From CAYFIW01 sp964500645 (GTDB lineage Bacteria > Chloroflexota > Dehalococcoidia > Lucifugimonadales > UBA826): 64,000 nt of DNA. The stretch spans positions 1-64,000 of the forward strand of contig CAZCOH010000005.1 in NCBI GenBank assembly GCA_964500645.1, read 5' to 3'. Every line of letters starts with the position of its first letter. Positions within the stretch are counted from its first letter, which is position 1. The position numbers were made by a program, and so were the translations under genes. Shown here in pieces: positions 18,610 through 26,033 of this stretch. A model generated the notes under the pieces. That model made no database searches, had not been told where the DNA came from, and worked only from the letters and a program-made list of their open reading frames with translations.

Positions 18610-19380
18610 ATGCAAGATCATTTAGACATTGCCGGAAAAAAATTTACCTCGAGGTTGATGGTTGGGACAGGGCGGCACAGAAGTATGGATGAAATGGTTG
18701 ACTCCATTGAGGCATCAGGAGCCGAGATTATAACCGTCGCTATCGGAAGGTTGGATCTGTCTAATCTCGCCGAAAAAACGATCCTTGACTACTTTGATTG
18801 GGACAAATACACAATTCTGCCTAATACAGCAGGTAGCAAAACTTCGGAAGAAGCAATTTTGACTGCTAAATTAGCAAGAGAAATCACTGGATCAAGTTGG
18901 ATTAAATTGGAAGTAATTCCCGACCCATCTCACTTGCTTCCCGATCCGATAGGAACATACCAAGCGGCGAAAGAATTAGTCGCCGAAGGCTTTGACGTTC
19001 TTCCTTATATTCATGCAGATCCCGTTTTGGCAGCTAGATTAGACGACCTTGGATGCGCTACTGTCATGCCCCTAGGTTCTGCGATTGGATCAGGTCAGGG
19101 TATTTTAACAATGGAAGAGATCAAATTGATTATTCGCTCTTCGACAGTTCCTGTGGTTGTTGATGCAGGATTAGCCGTACCCTCCGATGCGTCACAGGCG
19201 TTGGAAGCGGGTGCGGACGCGGTATTAGTTAACACAGCTATCGCTCAATCTCTTAATCCCAAAATGATGGGTAATGCATTCAAATTAGGAGTTGAAGCTG
19301 GACGAAATGCTTATTTGGCTGGAAGGATACCGGCTCAGGAGACCGCAGTTGACAGTAGTCCTGGTGCAGGAAGTTCTTAA
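18610..19380 (+). CDS. thiG: Thiazole synthase
   Basis: ThiG forms the thiazole phosphate of thiamine from deoxyxylulose 5-phosphate, dehydroglycine or glycine imine, and the ThiS thiocarboxylate. The (beta/alpha)8 protein has about 256 residues. The FTSRLMVGTGRH start, the LPNTAGSKTSEEAILTAKLARE block, KLEVIPDP with the catalytic lysine, PLGSAIGSGQGI, and VVDAGLAVPSDASQALEAGADAVLVNTAI are diagnostic. I prefer the ATG at 18610 because GGAG at 18600-18603 lies six bases upstream; an in-frame ATG at 18598 would add four residues. First gene of the riboswitch-controlled operon. Confidence 0.96.
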   Translation: MQDHLDIAGKKFTSRLMVGTGRHRSMDEMVDSIEASGAEIITVAIGRLDLSNLAEKTILDYFDWDKYTILPNTAGSKTSEEAILTAKLAREITGSSWIKLEVIPDPSHLLPDPIGTYQAAKELVAEGFDVLPYIHADPVLAARLDDLGCATVMPLGSAIGSGQGILTMEEIKLIIRSSTVPVVVDAGLAVPSDASQALEAGADAVLVNTAIAQSLNPKMMGNAFKLGVEAGRNAYLAGRIPAQETAVDSSPGAGSS

Positions 19381-19399
19381 ATCTAAAGCGATTATATTT

Positions 19400-20035
19400 A
19401 TGGTTTTGATTAACGCTCCTATATTCTCACTCGTTACTAACCGCAGTAGGGTTAAAAATGAAGATTTTATTTCCGTTATCGAAGAAGTCGTTGCAGGCGG
19501 GGTGAATCTCGTTCAGATTAGAGAAAAGGATCTCTCCATAGATGAATTGCAAAATATTTATTGTAAATTAGCGGATCGGATCAATAGGAATTCTTTAATT
19601 TCTGTAAATGTATCAAAGTTTACCAACAAATTCGGACATGGCTGCCTACTTCATTTCCCTGAAGACGTAAAATTAGACCCCCAAATTAGAAAATCCAAAT
19701 TCGGTCAGTCTGTCCATTCGGTGCAAAGTGCTGTTACCGCAGAGAAAGCCGGGGCATCCTACCTCTTCGCGGGTACCATCTTTCCATCGAAGAGTCATCC
19801 AGGCCTACCAGGGGCAGGTACCGAGTATCTAGCCAGTATATGCCGGGCTGTCACGATACCAACAGTCGCGATAGGTGGGATTGACGAAACAAACACTGAA
19901 TCAGTTATGAAATCAGGGGCGGCAGGCGTAGCAGTTATCTCGAGTTTATTGGAAGCTAAAGACCCTTACAAGAAAGCCTTGGAAATCAGTCATATAATAG
20001 AGACAGCTTGGGAAAACAACCGTTTGGGAATTTGA
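19400..20035 (+). CDS. thiE: Thiamine-phosphate synthase
   Basis: ThiE couples hydroxymethylpyrimidine pyrophosphate with thiazole phosphate to give thiamine phosphate. The 211-residue TIM barrel has VNLVQIREKDLSIDEL (pyrimidine-binding glutamine and lysine), FGQSVHSVQSAVTAEKAGASYLFAGTIFPSKSHPG (written here as two blocks: QSVHS and AGTIFPSKSHPG), IPTVAIGGID and SGAAGVAVISSL. The usual S.ND metal-binding region is replaced by ISVNVSKF, and HxGQ.D by HFPEDVKL, so the protein is somewhat divergent. Start is the ATG at 19400, 19 bases after thiG; an open frame extends back into thiG but without homology. Cotranscribed with thiG and thiS. Confidence 0.85.
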   Translation: MVLINAPIFSLVTNRSRVKNEDFISVIEEVVAGGVNLVQIREKDLSIDELQNIYCKLADRINRNSLISVNVSKFTNKFGHGCLLHFPEDVKLDPQIRKSKFGQSVHSVQSAVTAEKAGASYLFAGTIFPSKSHPGLPGAGTEYLASICRAVTIPTVAIGGIDETNTESVMKSGAAGVAVISSLLEAKDPYKKALEISHIIETAWENNRLGI

Positions 20036-20036
20036 A

Positions 20037-20243
20037 ATGATTGAGATCAGGATAAACGGGAATATTGAAAGAATCGAGGATGATTCGACTTTAGACTCAT
20101 ATTTGCAAATCCTTGGATTACAGGACCGCAAAGCAATTGCAATTGCTTTAAACGGAGAAGTGATCCCAAGAGAACAATTCTCTCAAACAAAAATATCTGT
20201 TGGCGATTCGTTGGAAATCGTAAGGGCGATAGGCGGAGGATAA
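20037..20243 (+). CDS. thiS: Sulfur carrier protein ThiS
   Basis: A 68-residue ubiquitin-like protein ending in the required di-glycine (AIGGG). ThiF-type adenylation and sulfur transfer turn its C-terminus into a thiocarboxylate that feeds sulfur to ThiG. The beta-grasp features IRINGN..IEDDSTLDSYL, AIALNGEVIPREQF and DSLEIVRAIGGG are as in the family. The ATG starts one base after the thiE stop codon. ThiF, ThiO or ThiH, ThiC and ThiD are not in the window. Confidence 0.95.
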   Translation: MIEIRINGNIERIEDDSTLDSYLQILGLQDRKAIAIALNGEVIPREQFSQTKISVGDSLEIVRAIGGG

Positions 20244-20251
20244 TCCTTACG

Positions 20252-21019
20252 TTATTTAGATGCCTCTATTACCAGAGCGAATGGAATTTTCTCCAGCCGT
20301 TCCCTATAAGGCTCCCAATAAGGTCCTTTGTAGGGCGAAAGATCGGAATCTTGTATCGGTAACGCTCTTGGTTCCAATAATCTTAGAATTTTGAATCCTT
20401 GATTTAAAACAGAGCCAACGATCTCCTCAATCGTGCGAAAGATCGTGAGATTTAACTCCTTTCCATCCTCATCTTCATCAGCCCATATTTCGACCGGGAG
20501 ATTAAAGTAGTCATGGGCTATTACTGCCTTTTCTGTTGTGTCCCATTGGAAAGAGCCTAAAGGGTGAACCGTACTAAACAAAATACGTCCATCCGGCCGC
20601 AGAATTCTATAAGATGCAGCAAAAAATTCATCGATGTTTGAAACAAACTCAATGGCAAACATAGATAATATCCAATCGAAAGTTTCACTTTTTATCCAGT
20701 CTAGAGAGGTTATGTCACCTCTAATTACATCTGAATTTCCGTTGGGTATTTTTAATTTGTGAGCGTGCCTTATTTGTTCCATTGAGGCATCCACCCCTAC
20801 TGACCATCCACCTTTTCTGGCACAGGCAATCGTGTTCTGTGCTGCACCGCATCCAAGTTCCAAGAAACGTTTGCCTTTGAAATCTTGAATAATCTGTATG
20901 GCTTCCGCACCTTGTCCTAACGGTGAGAGGTGAATGTCCTCAACAGATATTTCACTTAGCCGCTGGTAAGTATCAGCCATTGAACTCCAGCCAGAAATAC
21001 TATTTTCTATAAGATCCAC
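20252..21019 (-). CDS. SAM-dependent class I methyltransferase
   Basis: A 255-residue protein with a Rossmann methyltransferase fold. Motif I is RFLELGCGAAQNTIACARKG near residue 50, motif II contains VGVDAS, and the motif IV-like segment is FDWILSMFAIEFVSNIDEFF followed by LRPDGRILFSTVHPLG. The HPLG step and later tryptophan-rich loop resemble small-molecule (UbiE/Tam-like) methyltransferases of the Methyltransf_11 class. Substrate unknown. Start is GTG at 21019 with AAGGAG nine bases upstream on the coding strand. Convergent with the thiamine operon, eight bases between stops, and divergent from the dehydratase gene. Confidence 0.82.
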   Translation of the reverse strand: MDLIENSISGWSSMADTYQRLSEISVEDIHLSPLGQGAEAIQIIQDFKGKRFLELGCGAAQNTIACARKGGWSVGVDASMEQIRHAHKLKIPNGNSDVIRGDITSLDWIKSETFDWILSMFAIEFVSNIDEFFAASYRILRPDGRILFSTVHPLGSFQWDTTEKAVIAHDYFNLPVEIWADEDEDGKELNLTIFRTIEEIVGSVLNQGFKILRLLEPRALPIQDSDLSPYKGPYWEPYRERLEKIPFALVIEASK

Positions 21020-21097
21020 AATTTAAGGCTCCTTCTATGTAATATAGGTGAATGCTTCAAAGTATTATCTAGGTTTCAATAATCGGGGGACAAGTAT

Positions 21098-23116
21098 ATG
21101 AATAATAAAAAGACTCTTATTAATACGGAGAACGTCATATCACCAGAAGATGCGGTCTTCGACTTTGCGACTCATGCAGATGGTCCCTCTGGGAAAATAC
21201 CTTTCACCGCCGAAATATTAATAGACCAGCCCAGCGGAGACCATTTTGGAATGAGTCAAAATGCCGGTATGGGGTGGGATCCAAAAGAAATGCTTAGAAA
21301 ACATTTTCTAATATTATCCACCTCTGGCGGCCTCCGAGATCCCAATGGCTCACCGATTGCTTTGGGCCTCCATACGGGTCACTACGAATTGACACTTCAA
21401 GTGGAGGAAGCGGCCAAACAACTGAAGGATTTAGGAACTATTCCCTACTCCCTATATTGCTCAGACCCTTGTGACGGACGCACTCAAGGTACCACCGGCA
21501 TGATGGATTCCTTGCCATATCGAAACGATGCTGCTCAGGTTTTTAGGCGGCAGGCAAGGTCACTCCCGACGGCAGTAGGAATCATGGGTATAGCCTCATG
21601 CGATAAAGGCCTCCCCGCCATGATGATGGCCCTTGCAGGCCTTCGAGATAAGCCAGTTGTAATTGTCCCCGGTGGATCAACTTTAGCTGTAAGAGATGGC
21701 GAAGATACTGGCATGATTCAATCGATTGGTGCCAGATTTTCGCAGGGTGAAGTGACTCTGGATTACGCACAGGATATGGGTTGCAAAGCCTGTGCGTCGC
21801 CAGGCGGAGGATGCCATTTTTTAGGTACAGCAGGTACATCTCAAGTCATATCTGAATCTCTCGGGTTATCCTTGACTCACAGTGCTTTATGTCCATCCGG
21901 AACCCCCGCCTGGAAGGACATAGCCAAGAGATCGGCAAGAGCGTTAGTTTTAGCCGAAAATCAGAATCTAGACTCCAACGCAGTCTTGACGGATGCTGCT
22001 TTTCGAAATGCGATGGTAGTTCATGCTGCATGTGGTGGGTCAACAAATCTTTTACTCCACTTACCTGCAATCGCGCATGCGGCTGGTCGGCATAGGATGA
22101 CTGTAGAAGAATGGAATAAGGTAAACAAGGAGACCCCGAGATTAGTAGATGTTCTGCCAAATGGCCCTATCGGGTTCCCTACGTCTGAGCTATATTCCGC
22201 CGGTGGTGTCCCTGAAGTCATGTTGCATCTTCGAAAATTAGGATTACTAGACACACAGGTTGCGACGGTTACCGGACAATCCCTCGGAGAGAATCTAGAC
22301 TGGTGGGAATCTTCTGAAAGGCGGGGGGTTTTTAGAAAATATCTATTGGAAAAAAACGGCGTCTCGCCCGATCAAATAATAATGACCCCTGATAATGCAA
22401 AAAAGAATGGCCTGACAAGTACAGTCTCATTTCCTATAGGGAACATCGCCCCTGAGGGATCCGTCATAAAAAGTACAGCTATAGACCCTTCAGTCGTGGA
22501 CCCCGATGGAATCTACCGTAATCTCGGTTACGCTCGGGTTTTTAATACGGAAAAAGAAGCCATAAGTTCGATCAAAAGCCAAAAGAAAGACCTGAAACTC
22601 AAGGCTGGAGACATCATGGTTCTTAAATGTGGGGGGCCTATGGGAACCGGTATGGAGGAGGTTTATCAAATCACCGCAGCACTAAAACATTTGTCCTATG
22701 GAAAGGAGATAGCTCTTATTACCGATGCAAGATTTTCCGGCGTCTCAACAGGAGCCTGTATAGGGCACGTTGGACCGGAAGCTCTCGCAGGTGGTCCAAT
22801 CGGCAGAATTGAAGAGGGCGATTTAATTGAAATTATCATTGACCGAGAAAGGTTAGAAGGCACTATAAATCTAGTGGGAGACAACTCGGGACATCATGGA
22901 AAGGCTTGGGGAACCAAAACACTCGCGGAGAGAAAAGATTCGGAATCTCTCAAACCACATCCTAAAATACCAGATGATTCTCGTCTTTGGGCTTCTCTAC
23001 AAGATGTGTCAGGCGGTACATGGGGAGGATGCGTCTTTGACGTAGACCAAATTATCAAGACTCTCGAGGCCGGAAAAGAGGTTCTCCGGGCCCGAGAGAA
23101 AATAGTTCCTGACTGA
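21098..23116 (+). CDS. YjhG/YagF-type IlvD/Edd family dehydratase (sugar-acid, probably xylonate)
   Basis: A 672-residue Fe-S dehydratase of the IlvD/Edd superfamily. It follows the YjhG/YagF (D-xylonate dehydratase) subfamily closely: THADGPSGKIPFTAE, NAGMGWDP, SDPCDGRTQGTTGM (first cluster cysteine), GIASCDKGLPAMMMA (second), GCKACASPGGGC (third), and FSGVSTGACIGHVGPEA near the C-terminus. YjhG enzymes dehydrate D-xylonate to 2-keto-3-deoxyxylonate; ilvD proper is about 560 residues and lacks the N-terminal block. The sugar acid used here is inference. Start ATG at 21098 with a GGGGG ribosome site. It ends exactly where the convergent NHL gene ends, with no spacer. Confidence 0.88.
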   Translation: MNNKKTLINTENVISPEDAVFDFATHADGPSGKIPFTAEILIDQPSGDHFGMSQNAGMGWDPKEMLRKHFLILSTSGGLRDPNGSPIALGLHTGHYELTLQVEEAAKQLKDLGTIPYSLYCSDPCDGRTQGTTGMMDSLPYRNDAAQVFRRQARSLPTAVGIMGIASCDKGLPAMMMALAGLRDKPVVIVPGGSTLAVRDGEDTGMIQSIGARFSQGEVTLDYAQDMGCKACASPGGGCHFLGTAGTSQVISESLGLSLTHSALCPSGTPAWKDIAKRSARALVLAENQNLDSNAVLTDAAFRNAMVVHAACGGSTNLLLHLPAIAHAAGRHRMTVEEWNKVNKETPRLVDVLPNGPIGFPTSELYSAGGVPEVMLHLRKLGLLDTQVATVTGQSLGENLDWWESSERRGVFRKYLLEKNGVSPDQIIMTPDNAKKNGLTSTVSFPIGNIAPEGSVIKSTAIDPSVVDPDGIYRNLGYARVFNTEKEAISSIKSQKKDLKLKAGDIMVLKCGGPMGTGMEEVYQITAALKHLSYGKEIALITDARFSGVSTGACIGHVGPEALAGGPIGRIEEGDLIEIIIDRERLEGTINLVGDNSGHHGKAWGTKTLAERKDSESLKPHPKIPDDSRLWASLQDVSGGTWGGCVFDVDQIIKTLEAGKEVLRAREKIVPD

Positions 23117-24151
23117 CTATCTAATGCGTTCTAATTTCTGCATAGATCTCAATTCCCTAGCAGGTTCCATTTTGCTGCCATAGTCACTCCATGAGACCTC
23201 GGCGACATAAATGTCTCCTTTTGAATCAACGGCTATGCCATGCGGAGAGAAAAACCTTCCACTTTGTTCACCATAACTCTGCCGTCCGACACGAGCTACC
23301 AAGTTGCTGGAAAGATCGTATATCCCTACGCGAGGCCCTAAGTCTGTACCCATGTCATTGGATGCTATTCCGGCGAAATATTCACCTACATACATGAGAT
23401 CTGACCCTGAGGATCCATCGAGGCACATGATCGCTGCACGGGACATATTGAGCCATTGGGTCTCGTATTTCCCTTCACTGTTAAAAACCTGAATACGGTG
23501 GTTCTCCCTATCTGCTATGTAAACCCAGCCATCAGAATCTACGACAACCCCGTGTACAATGTTAAATTGTCCCTCACCTGTCCCGGATTCTCCCCAGGAA
23601 AATAACAAATTCCCGTCGGGACTATATTTGTGTACCACGGCGTTAGAATATCCATCTGCGACGTAGAAATTTCCAGTCGAAGGTTCCACTGCCACATGCG
23701 TTGGCTTAGCGAATGGCTTTCCGCTCATTGGCGGCGCCCCTGCACCAGGTGTCCCTAAAGTCATTAACAGTTTTCCGTCAGAAGTAAATTTCCTTACGGT
23801 ACTATCACCATTGTCTACACAAAACACTTCATCATCGGGCCCAATTGTCACTCCGTGTGGATTTGCAAAAACCCCCTCGCCCCAAGTGTCTAATATGTTT
23901 CCTTGGGAGTCGAAGATTATCATCGGAACGGTCCCCCGATTGAAAACGTAGACTCTATCTTTCGAATCAACATCGACGGCGGTTGCCTCTTTGTAAGTCC
24001 AACCATCCGGAATGTTTCCCCAATCTTTACCTGAGAGTTTATAAGTAAATCCGTTCTCCCCCAGGATAACCTCTCCTATTTCATCGTCTTTACCGACGGT
24101 ATGTCCTTCTTCTTGAATCCCAAATTCCCAATTATCTTCCTTATCAGGCAT
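23117..24151 (-). CDS. NHL-repeat beta-propeller protein
   Basis: A 344-residue protein built of five to six NHL repeats, visible as recurring PHGV.IGPDDEVFCVDNGDSTVRKF, PTHVAVEPSTGNFYVADGYSNAVVHKY, VHGVVVDSDGWVYIADREN and PHGIAVDSKGDIYVAEVS units. Relatives are often annotated as 6-bladed propellers or as peptidylglycine amidating-lyase-like, but none of the catalytic context is clear here. No signal peptide is seen, so a cytoplasmic location is likely unless the N-terminus is mis-set. NHL propellers act as scaffolds or bind ligands and lactonase substrates; a lactonase role next to the sugar-acid dehydratase is speculative. Convergent with that dehydratase, divergent from the 64-residue gene. 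Confidence 0.8.
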   Translation of the reverse strand: MPDKEDNWEFGIQEEGHTVGKDDEIGEVILGENGFTYKLSGKDWGNIPDGWTYKEATAVDVDSKDRVYVFNRGTVPMIIFDSQGNILDTWGEGVFANPHGVTIGPDDEVFCVDNGDSTVRKFTSDGKLLMTLGTPGAGAPPMSGKPFAKPTHVAVEPSTGNFYVADGYSNAVVHKYSPDGNLLFSWGESGTGEGQFNIVHGVVVDSDGWVYIADRENHRIQVFNSEGKYETQWLNMSRAAIMCLDGSSGSDLMYVGEYFAGIASNDMGTDLGPRVGIYDLSSNLVARVGRQSYGEQSGRFFSPHGIAVDSKGDIYVAEVSWSDYGSKMEPARELRSMQKLERIR

Positions 24152-24264
24152 AGGTGCCTCCTTGAAAAGCTATCTGCGTCTGTTATGGTCCTTTAATGGC
24201 AATATTGCTTAGAAGTCGCACTTATTGTCAAGCGTTATTAAAAATCAGGAGCAAGTGAAGACAC

Positions 24265-24459
24265 ATGGCTAAGAATAAAATCGAATTAACTATAGAGATT
24301 GAAGACGATCAAGCAGATTGGATCTCAGACAACATTGGAGAATTTGATTTAGCGGATGAATCAAAAGCATTTAGAATACTACTAGACTACGCAATGGATG
24401 AAGTGGAGGCTGACACAGTTTTCTCCCCCAACAACATAAGATGCCGGCATTGCGGATAA
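24265..24459 (+). CDS. Small conserved-looking hypothetical protein with C-terminal CRHCG
   Basis: A 64-residue acidic protein, MAKNKIELTIEIEDDQADW at the start, then a helix ESKAFRILLDYAMDEVEAD, and a terminal CRHCG cysteine pair. The beta-strand followed by helices is reminiscent of ribbon-helix-helix proteins, but it is acidic and this is only a guess. AGGAG at 24248-24252 lies about 12 bases before the ATG. It is three bases upstream of the amidase gene start, so the two are almost certainly cotranscribed and the small protein may serve the amidase. I do not recognise it. Confidence 0.6.
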   Translation: MAKNKIELTIEIEDDQADWISDNIGEFDLADESKAFRILLDYAMDEVEADTVFSPNNIRCRHCG

Positions 24460-24462
24460 GTC

Positions 24463-25869
24463 ATGGGAAATTTGGATTTCAAATTCACATCAATAGACGA
24501 ACTCGGTCAGGGTTTTCGTGAAAACAAATACACTCCAATAGAAGTCGTTCGTTATTTTTTAAAACAAATCGATAAATATGACTCAGAATTAAAAAGTTAC
24601 GCAACGGTTATGGAAGTTTCAGCTCTCGGAGCTGCCGAAATTGCCACCAATGAGATTGCAAACGGTAAATACCGGGGTCCCATGCATGGCATACCAATAG
24701 CTGTTAAGGATCTCTGCTATACAAAAGGCGTTAAAACGATGGGGGGAACTGCCGTCCTTCAGAATTTTATTCCAGATTATGATTCAACGGTTGTCTCCAA
24801 TTTGAAGCAAGCGGGAGCAATAATTTTAGGTAAATTAAACTTGACTGAAGGGGCTATGGGCGGTTACAACCCAAAAAGAGACATACCTCGTAATCCTTGG
24901 GCCAGTGACAGATGGCCAGGGTCCTCATCAAGCGGGTCAGGTGCCGCAACAGCGAAAGGTCTTTGCGTGGCTTCGCTAGGGAGCGATACTGGGGGATCTA
25001 TCAGATTTCCTTCTGCTTCCTGCGGAATCGTGGGCATAAAACCAACTTATGGCCGGGTTAGTAGACACGGAGTAATGGATTTGGCTGAATCCCTTGACCA
25101 CGTAGGTCCTATGACAAGCAGTGTAATTGACGGAGTTCATGTGCTAAATGCTATATCGGGAAAAGACTGCAACGACTTTACCAGCCTCTCTTCAAAACCT
25201 CTTAGCCCAGAATACATTTCGAATATAGATCTTTCTGACTTCACATTAGGCTACGATGAAACCTACGCATCGAAGGGGGTTAATCCTGATTTAGCCCATA
25301 TGGTCAAGGAAACACTGGAAGTCTTTGCGTTAAACGGGGCTAAAATTCGAGAGATTAAAATGCCTGATGAAATCGATAGCTTTTTACCAGCTTGGAAAAC
25401 AATTTGCACAGCGGAAGCTTACCACGCACATCGTGATTTCTTTCCCGAGAAATCGGATGAATATGGACCCTGGTTTCGATCTTGGCTGTCTGACGGTCAA
25501 AAGGTCTCTACAGAACAATATTTGATGGCATCGATCAAGAGGCGGGAATGCAACGCATTAATCAAAAATGCCATGGTGGATGTCGATGCGGTCATCTCGC
25601 CAGCCATGATTAATTTCCCACACTACGTGGACGACTCTATTGGTTACGGACCAATGGACGATAGACGTGGAACTGCCTTTCAAAGATTTACTGTTCCATT
25701 TGATTACAATGGATATCCCACTGTAAATCTCCCCTGTGGATTTAGCCCTGAAGGACTTCCGGGAAGTGTCCAAATTATAGGCAAACCCTTCAGTGAGGAG
25801 GGTATATCTAGGATTGCTAATGCTTTTGAGCAATCCACCGACTGGAAAAATAAGCATCCTATGGATTAA
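24463..25869 (+). CDS. Amidase signature family hydrolase (GatA-like)
   Basis: A 468-residue amidase-signature protein hydrolysing a carbon-nitrogen amide bond through a Ser-cisSer-Lys triad. The lysine is in GIPIAVKDLCYTKG near residue 80. The serine-rich signature is PGSSSSGSGAATAKG, with the cis-serine, and the nucleophile lies in LGSDTGGSIRFPS near residue 180. The C-terminal half (PFDYNGYPTVNLPCGF and GLPGSVQIIGKPFSEE) completes the family. No gatB or gatC is adjacent, so it is probably a stand-alone amidase and not the tRNA amidotransferase subunit; the substrate is unknown. Cotranscribed with the 64-residue protein. Confidence 0.9.
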   Translation: MGNLDFKFTSIDELGQGFRENKYTPIEVVRYFLKQIDKYDSELKSYATVMEVSALGAAEIATNEIANGKYRGPMHGIPIAVKDLCYTKGVKTMGGTAVLQNFIPDYDSTVVSNLKQAGAIILGKLNLTEGAMGGYNPKRDIPRNPWASDRWPGSSSSGSGAATAKGLCVASLGSDTGGSIRFPSASCGIVGIKPTYGRVSRHGVMDLAESLDHVGPMTSSVIDGVHVLNAISGKDCNDFTSLSSKPLSPEYISNIDLSDFTLGYDETYASKGVNPDLAHMVKETLEVFALNGAKIREIKMPDEIDSFLPAWKTICTAEAYHAHRDFFPEKSDEYGPWFRSWLSDGQKVSTEQYLMASIKRRECNALIKNAMVDVDAVISPAMINFPHYVDDSIGYGPMDDRRGTAFQRFTVPFDYNGYPTVNLPCGFSPEGLPGSVQIIGKPFSEEGISRIANAFEQSTDWKNKHPMD

Positions 25870-25879
25870 AATGCATAGG

Positions 25880-25917
25880 TTGGCGTACTTGGAAATTTAG
25901 TTGACTGAGAGCGCCAA
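25880..25917. repeat. Inverted repeat overlapping a promoter -35 element
   Basis: TTGGCG at 25880-25885 and CGCCAA at 25912-25917 form six-base perfect arms separated by 26 bases. The right arm overlaps the spacer just after the TTGACT of the putative promoter for the transketolase-like gene. It could be an operator or a weak end-of-amidase hairpin; no T-run follows. Confidence 0.35.
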
Positions 25918-25930
25918 GGTCAAATAATAT
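25901..25930 (+). promoter_or_regulatory. Putative sigma-70 promoter of the transketolase-like gene
   Basis: TTGACT at 25901-25906 and TAATAT at 25925-25930 are spaced by 18 bases. They sit about 100 bases upstream of the ATG at 26034 in a gene-free 164-base interval. The match to the consensus is fair; the rest of the interval shows only AT-rich sequence. Confidence 0.45.
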
Positions 25931-26033
25931 TCAAGTCGAAGTTATATAGATGATTTGCTTCAGTATAGGTGGATATTTAGCATCGAGGCTAAGCGCTATC
26001 TGAAACGCTCTACAAAAAACAACAAAAAGTTGG

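Noticed and set aside
19292..19399. Longer thiE start inside thiG
   Set aside because: The 36 added residues read from thiG sequence in another frame and lack ThiE homology, which starts at the ATG at 19400.
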